In this document: positions 27,391 to 36,199 of the stretch, piece by piece
Layout: each line of letters starts with the position of its first letter
How positions within the stretch are numbered: the first letter of the stretch is position 1
From: Methylohalobius sp.
Lineage (GTDB): Bacteria > Pseudomonadota > Gammaproteobacteria > Methylococcales > Methylothermaceae
Direction: 5' to 3'
Assembly: GCA_026415315.1 (NCBI GenBank)
Contig: JAOAHI010000002.1
Location: 1 to 39,320 of the forward strand
DNA: 39,320 nucleotides
Notes under the pieces: model-generated
The model's database searches: none
What the model was told of the DNA's origin: nothing
What the model saw: only the letters and a program-made list of their open reading frames with translations
Made by a program: the position numbers and the translations under genes

Positions 27391-28089
27391 TCAAAACACC
27401 ACCCACACCTCACCGGGGCCTTGTACCGTCCCCTCGATCACTCGCTGCGAGCGGTCGTTGACTACTCGAATCTTTTGTCCCAACCCGCCGTCCGCAAGAG
27501 CATGCCCTCCCATACGCACGTCCAATGCACCTGCTACCGCCCGGATCACAACCTGATCGCCTTTGCTCACCACCTTAGTACTCGCCAGGAGCGAGGGGGC
27601 CAGCACGGCTCCTTGCGGCAGGGAGGTGTGTAAACGCTTGCCTAACACCGGCTCCAAGTTGGAGAAATAGCCCTGTTTGAGTCGCGAGACATCGACGGCT
27701 TTCAGCGCTACCGCGCTCTCATCTAAAACTGTCCCTTTAGAAAGCGGGCGAGTCAGAACAGCCACCTCCTGAAATACCCGGACGTTGGCCTTGATGTAAA
27801 TCGCCCACGGGTGAGCTCCCTGGCACTCCACGCCAACCGCTATCGCCCCAATCGGTACCGCCTCACGCATCGGTAAAACCTTGAGGGGATGCTGGCACTT
27901 CGGCAGGCGTAGCCTGGAATCCAAAGGTGCCACCTCTATGTCAAAGTTTTGATAGTGCTGCCGAAGAATTGACTCAAGCTTCTCGACTACTGTTTGACGA
28001 ATCTCAGCGGTTGTCTGCAATTCCGGCTCGGCCCGCGCTACGGCTCCAGCTAAGGCCAGCACACAGAACAGTTCTTTTGCAACTCTCAT
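27391..28089 (-). CDS. flgA: flagella basal body P-ring formation protein FlgA
   Basis: 232 residues with a signal peptide (about 1-20, VARA). FlgA is the periplasmic chaperone for P-ring assembly by FlgI. An N-terminal domain precedes the SAF domain (about 108-170: VAVLTRPLSKGTVLDESAV ... GAVLAPSLL) and the conserved C-terminal beta domain (VVSKGDQVVIRAVAGALDVRMGGHALADGGLGQKIRV, split here for description). Adjacent to flgM on the same strand and divergent from cheV. A sigma-54-like element lies about 37 bases upstream. Confidence 0.95.
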   Translation of the reverse strand: MRVAKELFCVLALAGAVARAEPELQTTAEIRQTVVEKLESILRQHYQNFDIEVAPLDSRLRLPKCQHPLKVLPMREAVPIGAIAVGVECQGAHPWAIYIKANVRVFQEVAVLTRPLSKGTVLDESAVALKAVDVSRLKQGYFSNLEPVLGKRLHTSLPQGAVLAPSLLASTKVVSKGDQVVIRAVAGALDVRMGGHALADGGLGQKIRVVNDRSQRVIEGTVQGPGEVWVVF

Positions 28090-28125
28090 GTTTTCAAGGC
28101 TTCACTTACGTCCTAGCCGTAAGAT

Positions 28126-28139
28126 GCAAAAAAAGCGCC
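28126..28139 (-). promoter_or_regulatory. candidate sigma-54 promoter of flgA
   Basis: Leftward GG (28139-28138), 10 bases, GC (28127-28126), in AGGCGCTTTTTTTGCA. The -12 half TTTGCA is good and the -24 half AGGCGC matches TGGCAC only in part. Transcription would start near 28114, about 25 bases before flgA. Confidence 0.45.
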
Positions 28140-28150
28140 TTAAATTCAGC

Positions 28151-28177
28151 TAAAGGCTACAGATGGTTGGCCGATAT
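28151..28177 (+). promoter_or_regulatory. sigma-28 (FliA) promoter of cheV
   Basis: TAAAGGCT (28151-28158), 11-base spacer, GCCGATAT (28170-28177); close match to the FliA consensus TAAA-N15-GCCGATAA. It lies 33 bases before the cheV start. Confidence 0.88.
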
Positions 28178-28209
28178 GCCATAAGAAGCCAAACCGTCAA
28201 GGAGTCCAC

Positions 28210-29145
28210 ATGACCAGCATTCTCGCCAGCGTCGATCAACGCACTAAGCTCGCCGGCCATAACCGCATGGAATTACTGTTATTCCGATTGCAAGGCAACC
28301 AGCGGTTCGGGATCAACGTATTCAAAGTCAAAGAGGTGATCGCCTGTCCACCGCTGACCCAGGTCCCGGAAGCGCACCCTGTGATGTGTGGGCTGGCCCA
28401 TCTGCGTGGGCGTACTATCTCGATTCTGGACTTAGCGCTGGGCATAGGATATCCCCCTACCCCGAGGAACGGGTCCGGCTATGTGATCGTGACGGAATAC
28501 AATCGATCTATCCAGGGGTTTTTAGTCGGACGCGTGGACCGAATCATTAACCTAGGATGGCAACAGATCCTGCCGCCTCCCAAAGGTGCAGGGCGCAACA
28601 GCTACTTGACCGCAGTCACCGAATTTGAAAGCGAGTTGATCGAGATCATAGACGTAGAAAAGATCTTGCAGGAAATTACCGGCGCCAGCGAAGAGGTTTC
28701 CGCCGGAGTGATCGAGTCCACCCTGGAAACACAAGGCCAACATATCCTTGTGGTGGACGACTCGCTGGTCGCTCGCAACCAAGTCAAACGCGTTTTAGAT
28801 CAACTAGGCGTAACCGCTACGCTGGCTAAAGACGGCGAGGAAGCTTGGCAGCTCCTGACCAACTGGATAGCCGAAGGCAAAGACCTAACCCAATTTTTAA
28901 GCATGATCATCTCCGATATCGAAATGCCAAGGATGGACGGCTACACCCTGACCACCAAAATTCGCGAACACCCCCAGACGAATCAGCTATATGTCCTGCT
29001 TCATACCTCTTTAAGCGGGGTGTTCAACCAAGCGATGGTGGAAAAAGTCGGCGCTGACCGCTTCCTAGCGAAATTTTCCCCGGACGAGTTGGCCAAAATC
29101 GTCCAGGAGCGCTTGAAGCTGTTTGCCATCAAACGGGCAGCTTAA
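28210..29145 (+). CDS. cheV: chemotaxis protein CheV (CheW-receiver fusion)
   Basis: 311 residues. An N-terminal CheW-like domain (about 18-155: ELLLFRLQGNQRFGINVFKVKEV, HLRGRTISILDLALGIG) couples to receptors and CheA; the C-terminal receiver domain (about 177-305) has D183-D184, phospho-acceptor D236 in ISDIEMPRMDG, T266 and K288. CheV acts as a phosphorylatable coupling protein in adaptation. Its site between flgA and flgB matches Pseudomonas and Vibrio, but the cheR gene that normally follows is absent. AGGAG precedes ATG 28210. A small hairpin with no T-tract lies at 29165-29184. Confidence 0.95.
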   Translation: MTSILASVDQRTKLAGHNRMELLLFRLQGNQRFGINVFKVKEVIACPPLTQVPEAHPVMCGLAHLRGRTISILDLALGIGYPPTPRNGSGYVIVTEYNRSIQGFLVGRVDRIINLGWQQILPPPKGAGRNSYLTAVTEFESELIEIIDVEKILQEITGASEEVSAGVIESTLETQGQHILVVDDSLVARNQVKRVLDQLGVTATLAKDGEEAWQLLTNWIAEGKDLTQFLSMIISDIEMPRMDGYTLTTKIREHPQTNQLYVLLHTSLSGVFNQAMVEKVGADRFLAKFSPDELAKIVQERLKLFAIKRAA

Positions 29146-29235
29146 GTCTGTCAGGTCGGATTAAAGCGGCAAAAAATTGCCGCTCTCCCCCATCCTTAAA
29201 ATACAAGTCATTGAAAACAATGACATCAAATTCTT

Positions 29236-29249
29236 GGTACAGAATGTGC
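29236..29249 (+). promoter_or_regulatory. candidate sigma-54 promoter of the flgB operon
   Basis: TTGGTACAGAATGTGCC has GG (29236-29237) and GC (29248-29249) separated by 10 bases. TGGTAC matches 5 of 6 of the -24 half and GTGC 3 of 4 of the -12 half. Transcription would start near 29261, about 27 bases before flgB. Confidence 0.5.
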
Positions 29250-29287
29250 CTAGCAAAAACTGGTTTCGTTGCCCACTAGAACTGGCT

Positions 29288-29680
29288 ATGAAGATCAGCT
29301 TTGCGAACGCTTTAAGCCTTCATCCCCAAGCCCTGGCGCTGCGCGCCAGGCGAACTGAGGTCTTAGCCTCCAACCTGGCTAACGCCGACACCCCGAACTA
29401 CAAAGCGCGTGATTTTGAGGTGGAGCGTTTGCTGCACGAGGCTGAACCACCTGCCCTTCCCTTGCGCCTGACTCACGCCAGCCATCTGGCCTGGACTGCT
29501 GAGCCGCTCAGCGACAACTTGCGTTATCGCGTTCCATATCAAGCTTCTTTGGACGGCAACACCGTCGAAGAACACATAGAGCAGGCCAAGTTCGCTGAAA
29601 ACGCATTGCGTTATCAGGCCAGCCTGGAGTTTGTAAACGGCAAATTCGCCAGCCTGCTGCTCGCCTTAAGAGGAGAGTAA
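29288..29680 (+). CDS. flgB: flagellar basal-body rod protein FlgB
   Basis: 130 residues, standard length. The rod signature VLASNLANADTPNYKARDFEVE is near residues 27-48, preceded by a short N-terminal helix. FlgB is the proximal rod subunit. The open frame extends to 29177, but the extra part covers the promoter-like element and has no homology pattern; ATG 29288 is the expected start. First gene of the long flgB-flgL transcript; flgC begins 2 bases after the stop. Confidence 0.94.
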   Translation: MKISFANALSLHPQALALRARRTEVLASNLANADTPNYKARDFEVERLLHEAEPPALPLRLTHASHLAWTAEPLSDNLRYRVPYQASLDGNTVEEHIEQAKFAENALRYQASLEFVNGKFASLLLALRGE

Positions 29681-29682
29681 CC

Positions 29683-30102
29683 ATGAGCGATTTTAAAATC
29701 TTCGACGTCGCCGGCTCCGGCATGAACGCGCAAATGGTGCGTTTGAACATCACCGCCAGTAACTTGGCCAATGCCGACAGCGTGGCAAGCAGCCTCAACC
29801 AAACGTACAAATCCCGCCAGCCGGTGTTCGCCGCTGTGTTTCGCAACGCTCTAGACAAAACCCAAAGCACTGCCGTCGCAGTCAAAGTGCTGGGGGTCGT
29901 GGAGAGCCCAGCCCCCCTTACAATGGAATATGCCCCCCATCACCCAATGGCCAACGCCCAAGGCTACATCTTCAAGCCCAACGTCAATCCGATAGAGGAG
30001 TTGGCCAATATGATTGCCGCTTCGCGCGCCTATCAGAATAACGTCGAGGTACTCAACACTACTAAAGAACTCATGCTACAAACTTTGCGGATGGGAGAAT
30101 AA
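29683..30102 (+). CDS. flgC: flagellar basal-body rod protein FlgC
   Basis: 139 residues. Proximal rod subunit with the axial-protein N-terminal motif SGMNAQMVRLNITASNLANADS (about 11-32) and the C-terminal helix NPIEELANMIAASRAYQNNVEVLNTTKELM. GAGAGTAACC precedes the ATG. Complete and in operon with flgB and flgD. Confidence 0.96.
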   Translation: MSDFKIFDVAGSGMNAQMVRLNITASNLANADSVASSLNQTYKSRQPVFAAVFRNALDKTQSTAVAVKVLGVVESPAPLTMEYAPHHPMANAQGYIFKPNVNPIEELANMIAASRAYQNNVEVLNTTKELMLQTLRMGE

Positions 30103-30105
30103 AGG

Positions 30106-30768
30106 ATGAACGTTGACCGATTGCAAGAGTTAGGGCTCATCCGCCCAGAGACGCCCCCAAAGCCGCACAATCAATTGGGACAAGAGGAGTTTTTAAAACT
30201 CATGGTCACCCAGATGACCCACCAGAATCCTTTAAAACCCCTCAGCAACGCCGAATTCATGACCCAGCTTGCCCAATTCGGCACTGTCTCCGGTATTCAG
30301 GCGCTGCAGAAATCCTTCGCCGATTTTGCCAACGCCGTTGGCTCCGATCAGACGTTGCAAGCCGCCAGTCTCATCGGCAGAAAAGTTTTAGTGCCGGGAG
30401 ATCAGGCCTTGCTCTCCGCCGAAGAGGGAATGCAAGGAGCTGTTGAGCTGGGCAAGCCGGCTTCCGCCGTCACGGTCAAAATCCTCGATGCAACAGGAGC
30501 CGTAGTGCGCACGCTCGACTTGGGGGCTCACGATCAAGGCCAAGCAGAGTTCAAATGGGATGGCCTCAAGGACGACGGCACCGTAGCAGACCCTGGCCTT
30601 TACCGTATTCAAGCTGAAGGCGTGGTAAACGGTGAACGCCTTGGGCTTTCGACCTTAGTCGTGGCACCGGTCGAGAGCGTGGCGGCCAAGCCCTCCGGCT
30701 ACGGCTTGTGCGTCCAGGGGCCAGGATTAGGATCGATCGATTTCAAAGACATCCGTCAAATCTTGTAA
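30106..30768 (+). CDS. flgD: flagellar hook capping protein FlgD
   Basis: 220 residues. The N-terminal signature LGQEEFLKLMVTQMTHQNPLKP (about 24-45) and QFGTVSGIQ are typical; the C-terminal FlgD Ig-like and Tudor-like domains follow, with VRTLDLGAHDQGQAEFKWDG in the middle. FlgD caps the growing hook so that FlgE can polymerise and is then discarded. Begins 3 bases after flgC. Confidence 0.95.
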   Translation: MNVDRLQELGLIRPETPPKPHNQLGQEEFLKLMVTQMTHQNPLKPLSNAEFMTQLAQFGTVSGIQALQKSFADFANAVGSDQTLQAASLIGRKVLVPGDQALLSAEEGMQGAVELGKPASAVTVKILDATGAVVRTLDLGAHDQGQAEFKWDGLKDDGTVADPGLYRIQAEGVVNGERLGLSTLVVAPVESVAAKPSGYGLCVQGPGLGSIDFKDIRQIL

Positions 30769-30777
30769 GGAGGAAAT

Positions 30778-32004
30778 ATGCCATTTAACACTGCCTTGAG
30801 CGGCCTCAATGCAGCCGCGCTCGATTTGCAAGTCACCGGTAACAACATCGCTAATGCCAACACTACCGGATTTAAAAAATCGCGCGCGGAATTTGCCGAT
30901 GTCTATGCGAGAAGCTTAGGTGGCAATTCCAAAGTCATTCCAGGCAGCGGGGTACGCACCTCTGCAGTCGCCCAAAGCTTCACCCAAGGCAATATGGAAT
31001 ACACCGACAATGTCTTGGATCTGGCTATCAACGGCGCTGGATTTTTCGTTCTCGCCGACAGCCCCACTGGAGCTCCCACGGCATATACCCGCGCCGGGGC
31101 GTTCAGGCTGGACAAAGAAGGCTACATCGTCACCAACCAGGGCAAGTACTTAGTCGGCTGGGGTAAGAACTTTGCCCTCCAGGGACTTAAGGTCGAAACC
31201 ACCGGTACCGGAGCGCCGAAAGCCACCAGCCAAGTCAAGCTTCAGGTTAATCTGGATGCTAAAAGCGTCCAACCCAGCGTCACCCCGTTTGACCCCAATA
31301 ATCCAGATACTTACAACCACGTCACTTCGGTTACGGTGTACGACTCTCTAGGCAACGCTCATACCGTAACCTCGTACTTTGTCTCCAAGAATCCTACTAT
31401 TCCCCCCAATAGCTGGGATGTTTATCAATACATCGACGGCAACGTCCTAGGCGGCCCCACTGCGCTAGAATTCAGCACCACAGGCTCCTTACTCAGCGTC
31501 GACGGGACCCCAGGCAATACTCAGGCCACTTATGGGCCATATTCCATCCCCGGAGCCGATGATTTAAACATCGTTTACGATTTCGCCAACTCCACCCAAT
31601 ACAACAGCGATTTCAGCGTGGATAGCTTAAGCCAAGACGGCTATGCAGCTGGCATTTTCACCGGTCTTACCATAGATGAATTTGGCAATCTTTGGGCCTC
31701 GTTCAGCAACGGCACCCCACAAAAGCTTGGCCAAATCGCCCTGGCACGCTTTGCTAACGAACAAGGCCTGACCAAATTGGGCGATACGATGTGGGCTGAG
31801 AGTTTCGCCTCCGGCGAACGCCTGTTGAATCCACCCGGCGTAGGTGGGACTGGTTCCATTCAGTCCGGCGCCTTAGAAACTTCCAATGTCGATCTGTCCA
31901 AGGAACTGGTGCACCTGATCGTCGCCCAGCAGGCTTATCAAGCGAATGCCGAGACTATCTCCACCGAAAACCAAGTAATCCAGTCTCTTCTTAACATCCG
32001 CTAA
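30778..32004 (+). CDS. flgE: flagellar hook protein FlgE
   Basis: 408 residues. Starts MPFNTALSGLNAAALDLQVTGNNIANANTTGFKKSRAEF-type axial sequence, has the FlgE beta domains in the middle (MEYTDNVLDLAINGAGFFV, VTVYDSLGNAHTV) and ends with ETSNVDLSKELVHLIVAQQAYQANAETISTENQ. It forms the hook. AAGGAGG precedes the ATG. Complete. Confidence 0.96.
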   Translation: MPFNTALSGLNAAALDLQVTGNNIANANTTGFKKSRAEFADVYARSLGGNSKVIPGSGVRTSAVAQSFTQGNMEYTDNVLDLAINGAGFFVLADSPTGAPTAYTRAGAFRLDKEGYIVTNQGKYLVGWGKNFALQGLKVETTGTGAPKATSQVKLQVNLDAKSVQPSVTPFDPNNPDTYNHVTSVTVYDSLGNAHTVTSYFVSKNPTIPPNSWDVYQYIDGNVLGGPTALEFSTTGSLLSVDGTPGNTQATYGPYSIPGADDLNIVYDFANSTQYNSDFSVDSLSQDGYAAGIFTGLTIDEFGNLWASFSNGTPQKLGQIALARFANEQGLTKLGDTMWAESFASGERLLNPPGVGGTGSIQSGALETSNVDLSKELVHLIVAQQAYQANAETISTENQVIQSLLNIR

Positions 32005-32014
32005 GGAGTAATCC

Positions 32015-32758
32015 ATGGATCGTAGCCTGTTTATCAGCATGAGCGGGGCCAAAGAGACGCTTTTAGCTCAGGCCATCGTGACCAGCAATCTAGCCAATGC
32101 TGACACGGTGGGCTTTAAAGCCGATTTTGAACAGTTTCGCAGCCTGCCGGTGTTCGGGCCAGGTTATCCCAGCCGAGTGTATGCCTTAACTGAGCGCCCG
32201 GCAACCGAGTTCAATTCCGGCTCGATCCATACTACCGGGCGCGAACTTGACATCGCTATCGATGGCGAGGGATGGCTGGCCGTGCAGGCCCCAGACGGCT
32301 CAGAGGCCTACACCCGACGCGGAGACTTGCAGCTTTCACCACAAGGCCTGCTGCAGACCGGGGATGGCCTGGCGGTTTTAGGCCAAAACGGGCCGATCGC
32401 TATCCCGCCCGCGCAGAAACTGGAAATCGCCCCCGATGGCACGATCAGCATCGTACCCCTGGGCGCCAAACCGGACGTCTCGGCCGTGATCGACCGCATC
32501 AAGCTGGTCCGCCCCTCGCCCGAACAGCTGGAAAAAGGTCAGGATGGCTTGATCCGGCTGAAAAACGGTGGCACTGCCAACGCCGACGCTAGCGTAGCTC
32601 TGATACCTGGAGCGCTGGAAAACAGCAACGTCAACTCCGTGCAGGCGTTGGTGGAGATGATCGAGCTGGCACGCCGGTTCGAGCTGCAGATCCAAATGAT
32701 GAAAACTGCCGAAGAAGACAGCCAAGCCTCGTCTAAACTCTTGCGCATAGGAGGATAA
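32015..32758 (+). CDS. flgF: flagellar basal-body rod protein FlgF
   Basis: 247 residues, normal FlgF length. MDRSLFISMSGAKETLLAQ start, SNLANADTVGFKADF, the FlgE/F/G internal motif LDIAIDGEGWLAVQ, and C-terminal ENSNVNSVQALVEMIELARRFELQIQMMKTAEE. Rod subunit between FlgB/C and FlgG. AAGGAG upstream. Confidence 0.96.
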   Translation: MDRSLFISMSGAKETLLAQAIVTSNLANADTVGFKADFEQFRSLPVFGPGYPSRVYALTERPATEFNSGSIHTTGRELDIAIDGEGWLAVQAPDGSEAYTRRGDLQLSPQGLLQTGDGLAVLGQNGPIAIPPAQKLEIAPDGTISIVPLGAKPDVSAVIDRIKLVRPSPEQLEKGQDGLIRLKNGGTANADASVALIPGALENSNVNSVQALVEMIELARRFELQIQMMKTAEEDSQASSKLLRIGG

Positions 32759-32761
32759 ACC

Positions 32762-33550
32762 ATGACCGATCGCGCGCTATGGGTGGCCAAAACCGGCCTC
32801 GATGCTCAGCAAACCCGCATGGCAGTGATTTCCAACAACCTTGCCAACATTAACACCACCGGCTTCAAGCGGGGCCGGGCGGTGTTCGAAGACCTCCTGT
32901 ACCAGAACGTGCGCCAGGTCGGTGCCCAGTCGAGCCAGACCACCCAGCTACCCTCTGGGCTGCAGCTGGGTACTGGCGTCAAAATCGTGGCCACTGAAAA
33001 GCTCCACACTCAGGGCAACATCGTCGAGACCGGTAACCCTTTGGATGTAGCCATCAACGGCCAGGGATTCTTCCAAGTGCTTCTACCCGATGGCACCCTG
33101 GCCTATACCCGCGACGGTTCTTTTAAGCTTAATTCCGAAGGACAATTGGTAACCGCCGATGGGTATTTCTTAGAACCGGCCATAGCCGTCCCCCAGGGCG
33201 CCACTAGCCTCACCATTGGCAAGGACGGGGTCGTATCGGTCTCTATGCCAGGGGAGGCTGCCCCGCAACAAGTGGGACAAATCCAGCTGGCTAATTTTTT
33301 AAATCCAGCAGGCCTTGAGCCCATTGGCGAAAACCTATTCCGCGAGTCGGTCGCCAGCGGCCCACCGACAGTGGGCAACCCCGGAGAGGACGAGCGCGGG
33401 GCGCTGATCCAGCACGCGCTTGAGACCTCCAACGTCAACGTGGTGGAGGAAATGGTCAACATGATCGAAACGCAGAGGGCGTATGAACTCAACTCCAAGG
33501 CGATCGAGACTACTGACCAAATGCTGGCCTTTGTCACTAACCACTTGTAA
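32762..33550 (+). CDS. flgG: flagellar distal rod protein FlgG
   Basis: 262 residues, standard length. [44 protein letters not shown] near the N-terminus (described in parts), [13 protein letters not shown], and the C-terminal [28 protein letters not shown]. Main component of the distal rod. Starts 3 bases after flgF; flgH overlaps its end. Confidence 0.97.
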   Translation: MTDRALWVAKTGLDAQQTRMAVISNNLANINTTGFKRGRAVFEDLLYQNVRQVGAQSSQTTQLPSGLQLGTGVKIVATEKLHTQGNIVETGNPLDVAINGQGFFQVLLPDGTLAYTRDGSFKLNSEGQLVTADGYFLEPAIAVPQGATSLTIGKDGVVSVSMPGEAAPQQVGQIQLANFLNPAGLEPIGENLFRESVASGPPTVGNPGEDERGALIQHALETSNVNVVEEMVNMIETQRAYELNSKAIETTDQMLAFVTNHL

Positions 33551-34214
33551 AACCGCGCAGCTGGTGCTCTTGCTCGGGCTTTCTGGCTGTGCCGCCTTGC
33601 CGGAATCCATGCCGCGCCATAATCCGGCGTTCTCCCCAGCTACGCCTCCGCATGCAATGCCTAACGTGCCGCCCACCGGTAGCATTTATCACTCGGCCAC
33701 CGCCATGCGCTTGTTTGAAAACGTGACCGCGCGGCGCGTAGGCGACATCCTGACCATCCGCCTAGTGGAAGCGACCGATGCCTCTAAGGACGCCGATCTC
33801 AAAGTGCAGAAAAACAATAAAATCGGCGCCTCAGCACCCTTGCTTTTCGGGGTGGCTAAACCTTTGGGAATCAACTTCGAGACTGAAGTGTCCTCGGCCA
33901 AAAACTATGCCGGTAAAGGCCAGGCCAGCCAAAGCAACAAGCTCAAGGGGACGATTACCGTCACCGTGGTCGAGGTACTGCCTAACGGTAACCTGCGCGT
34001 CCAAGGAGAAAAGCGCCTGACCATCAACGACGGCCACGAGTACGTGCGTATCTCTGGGATCGTGCGACCGGTGGATATCGACGAGACCAATTCTGTCCCC
34101 TCCACCCAAGTGGCCGATGCCACCGTCATGTATACCGGCGAGGGGGCTATGGCCGACGTCAAGCAAGTTGGCTGGCTGACGCGCTTTTTCAACAGCATCT
34201 TCTTCCCATTCTGA
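33531..34214 (+). CDS. flgH: flagellar L-ring protein FlgH
   Basis: 227 residues, an outer-membrane lipoprotein forming the L ring. The lipobox LGLSGC places the lipidated cysteine at residue 20. Family motifs: [54 protein letters not shown] and [11 protein letters not shown]. The frame is open from ATG 33483, which would overlap flgG by 68 bases and give an over-long signal peptide; TTG 33531 gives a normal lipoprotein signal and a 20-base overlap, but has no clear ribosome-binding site, so the start is uncertain. C-terminal [13 protein letters not shown] is typical. Confidence 0.93.
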   Translation: MSLTTCKTAQLVLLLGLSGCAALPESMPRHNPAFSPATPPHAMPNVPPTGSIYHSATAMRLFENVTARRVGDILTIRLVEATDASKDADLKVQKNNKIGASAPLLFGVAKPLGINFETEVSSAKNYAGKGQASQSNKLKGTITVTVVEVLPNGNLRVQGEKRLTINDGHEYVRISGIVRPVDIDETNSVPSTQVADATVMYTGEGAMADVKQVGWLTRFFNSIFFPF

Positions 34215-34224
34215 GGAGATAGAG

Positions 34225-35322
34225 ATGGGACACAAGCCTTGGCTCAGCTTTTTGTTGCTGGTTAGCTTAGCCGCCCAGGCCGAACGGATTAAGGATCTGG
34301 CTGGACTCGTCGGGGTACGCGACAACCAATTGATCGGCTATGGTCTGGTGGTAGGCCTCAACGGCACCGGCGACAACCCAACCAGTGCCCGTTTTACTGG
34401 TCAGAGCTTGCGTAATTTCCTGGCCAATCTTGGCATCCCCCTGCCACCGGGAATCAACTTGCGCACCAAAAACGTAGCCGCAGTAGCCGTACACGCGACC
34501 TTACCCCCATTTGCCAAGCCAGGCCAAACCATAGACGTCACCGTCTCGTCACTGGGTGATGCCAAAAGTCTGCGCGGCGGCACGTTATTGATGACTCCGC
34601 TTAAAGGGGCAGACGGTCAGGTCTATGCCATTGCCCAAGGAGACCTGCTGGTAGGAGGACTGAGCGCCGAAGGACGGGACGGTTCACGCATCACCGTCAA
34701 TGTGCCCAGCGTAGGGCGGATTCCTGGGGGGGCGACGGTGGAACGCGAGGTACCTACCCCGTTTGGCGATGCTAGGTACCTCACCCTTACCTTGCACCGA
34801 CCGGATTTCACCACCGCCCAGCGCATCGCCGAAGCCATCAATCAGGCCCTAGGTCACGGCACGGCCAAACCCTTGGACAGCGCCTCAGTGCAAATCCAGG
34901 CCCCGCAGGACCCCGGACAAAAGGTCAGCTTCGTCTCTGTTATCGAAAACCTGACCCTTGAACCCGGTCAAGCGCCCGCCAAAGTGATCGTCAACTCGCG
35001 TACCGGTACCGTGGTCGTCAACCGCACGGTGCGCGTCCTGCCGGCGGCCGTCTCTCACGGCAACTTAGTGGTCACTATTCGCGAACAGCCTGAAGTCAGC
35101 CAACCACCGCCATTCTCTGCGGGCACGACGCAAGTAGTGCCGCGTTCGGAGGTCAAAATCGAAGAGGAGGGACGGCGGATGTTTGTCTTTGACCCAGGGG
35201 TGACGCTGGAGGAGCTCGTGCGCGCGGTCAATCAGGTAGGAGCGGCGCCTTCCGACTTGGTCGCGATTCTGGAAGCCCTAAAAAGCGCCGGTGCCCTACA
35301 GGCAGAATTAATTGTGATTTAA
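34225..35322 (+). CDS. flgI: flagellar P-ring protein FlgI
   Basis: 365 residues with a signal peptide (about 1-18, AAQA). The family opening [30 protein letters not shown], the segment [43 protein letters not shown] and the C-terminal [36 protein letters not shown] are all present (in full, described in parts). It forms the periplasmic P ring with the help of FlgA. GAGGAGATAG precedes ATG 34225. Directly followed by flgJ. Confidence 0.97.
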   Translation: MGHKPWLSFLLLVSLAAQAERIKDLAGLVGVRDNQLIGYGLVVGLNGTGDNPTSARFTGQSLRNFLANLGIPLPPGINLRTKNVAAVAVHATLPPFAKPGQTIDVTVSSLGDAKSLRGGTLLMTPLKGADGQVYAIAQGDLLVGGLSAEGRDGSRITVNVPSVGRIPGGATVEREVPTPFGDARYLTLTLHRPDFTTAQRIAEAINQALGHGTAKPLDSASVQIQAPQDPGQKVSFVSVIENLTLEPGQAPAKVIVNSRTGTVVVNRTVRVLPAAVSHGNLVVTIREQPEVSQPPPFSAGTTQVVPRSEVKIEEEGRRMFVFDPGVTLEELVRAVNQVGAAPSDLVAILEALKSAGALQAELIVI

Positions 35323-35326
35323 AGCT

Positions 35327-36190
35327 ATGCAAGCAACAGCCGATATTCATCGTATCGCCGGCTTAAAACAGCTAGCCCAGAAAGATGAGAAAGCCGCCTT
35401 GCACGAGGCGGCCAAACAGTTCGAGGCCCTGTTTGTGCAGATATTGCTCAAACAAATGCGATAAGCCAGTCCCGGAGACCCCCTTCTCGGTGGCTCCCAA
35501 GGTCAGCTTTATCGGGAATTGTACGATAGCCAGCTTGCCCTGCACCTCGCCGAGCGCGAAAACTTAGGGATCGCCAAAATGCTCACTCAGCAGCTCAGTC
35601 GGTATCTGCCTTCTCCCAAAGAGACCACTATGCCTGCCCTGCCCTGGCCTAAATCTAAGCTCCCCTCTTCTGAACCTGCGGCACAGCCGTCTCCGCCGGC
35701 CCATCAGCCTATCCCCGAGCGCTTCGCGTCACCTCAAGAATTCATCCGCACCCTTTGGCCCAATGCCCAACAGGCCGCGGCCAAGACAGGGATCGACCCT
35801 AAACTCCTCCTTGCCCAGGCAGCCCTTGAGACTGGCTGGGGAAAAAAAATCCTGCATCATCCCGATGGCCGCAGCAGCCACAACCTGTTCAACATCAAAA
35901 CGGGCCAAACGTGGTCCGGCGAAAGCGTCCAGGTCGAAACTATAGAATATCAAGATGGCGTGGCAGTGCGAAAACGGGCGGCATTTCGCGCCTATGCCGA
36001 CTATCGACAAAGCTTTGAGGACTACCTTCGCCTGTTGCACAGCCCGCGCTACGCCGAGGCACTCAGCTCTGCTCATGATCCAAAGCGCTTTCTCAACGCT
36101 TTAGCTAAAGCTGGTTACGCTACCGATCCCAACTACGCCGTCAAAGTACTGGCCATCTATCAGCACGAGGAAACGCTCGCCGCACTGTAG
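35327..36190 (+). pseudogene. flgJ: flgJ interrupted by one in-frame TAA (codon 46)
   Basis: Reading from ATG 35327 gives the FlgJ rod-binding N-terminus: AALHEAAKQFEALFVQILLK, then QMR followed by TAA at 35462-35464. The same frame then continues without a shift as ASPGDPLLGGSQGQLYREL and YDSQLALHLAERENL, exactly the continuation expected in FlgJ, through the muramidase domain to 36190. One base change (for example CAA or GAA to TAA) explains the break. FlgJ caps the rod and digests peptidoglycan so the rod can pass. Either a sequencing error, a recent nonsense mutation, or a split gene with the second half made from TTG 35519. All other operon genes are intact. Confidence 0.85.
35519..36190 (+). 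CDS. flgJ: FlgJ C-terminal fragment: peptidoglycan glucosaminidase domain
   Basis: 223 residues if translation restarts at TTG 35519, the only in-frame start codon soon after the TAA at 35462. It keeps the last part of the rod-binding domain, a proline-rich linker (about 31-66) and the complete Glucosaminidase domain (about 72-215). The catalytic glutamate is E104 in AALETGWGK, and HNLFNIKTG, YADYRQSFEDYLRLL, AKAGYATDPNYAVKVL are family segments. Cleaves peptidoglycan glycan strands in the periplasm. On its own it would lack most of the rod-binding cap function. No good ribosome-binding site precedes the TTG. Confidence 0.75.
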   Translation: MYDSQLALHLAERENLGIAKMLTQQLSRYLPSPKETTMPALPWPKSKLPSSEPAAQPSPPAHQPIPERFASPQEFIRTLWPNAQQAAAKTGIDPKLLLAQAALETGWGKKILHHPDGRSSHNLFNIKTGQTWSGESVQVETIEYQDGVAVRKRAAFRAYADYRQSFEDYLRLLHSPRYAEALSSAHDPKRFLNALAKAGYATDPNYAVKVLAIYQHEETLAAL

Positions 36191-36199
36191 GAGTAAGCC

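Noticed and set aside
29165-29184. Perfect 8-bp hairpin (AGCGGCAA/TTGCCGCT) after cheV as a terminator
   Set aside because: No T-tract follows on the plus strand, so it is not a convincing terminator; no other role is evident.
33483-33530. Upstream ATG start for flgH
   Set aside because: It would overlap flgG by 68 bases and give an over-long lipoprotein signal; kept only as an alternative.
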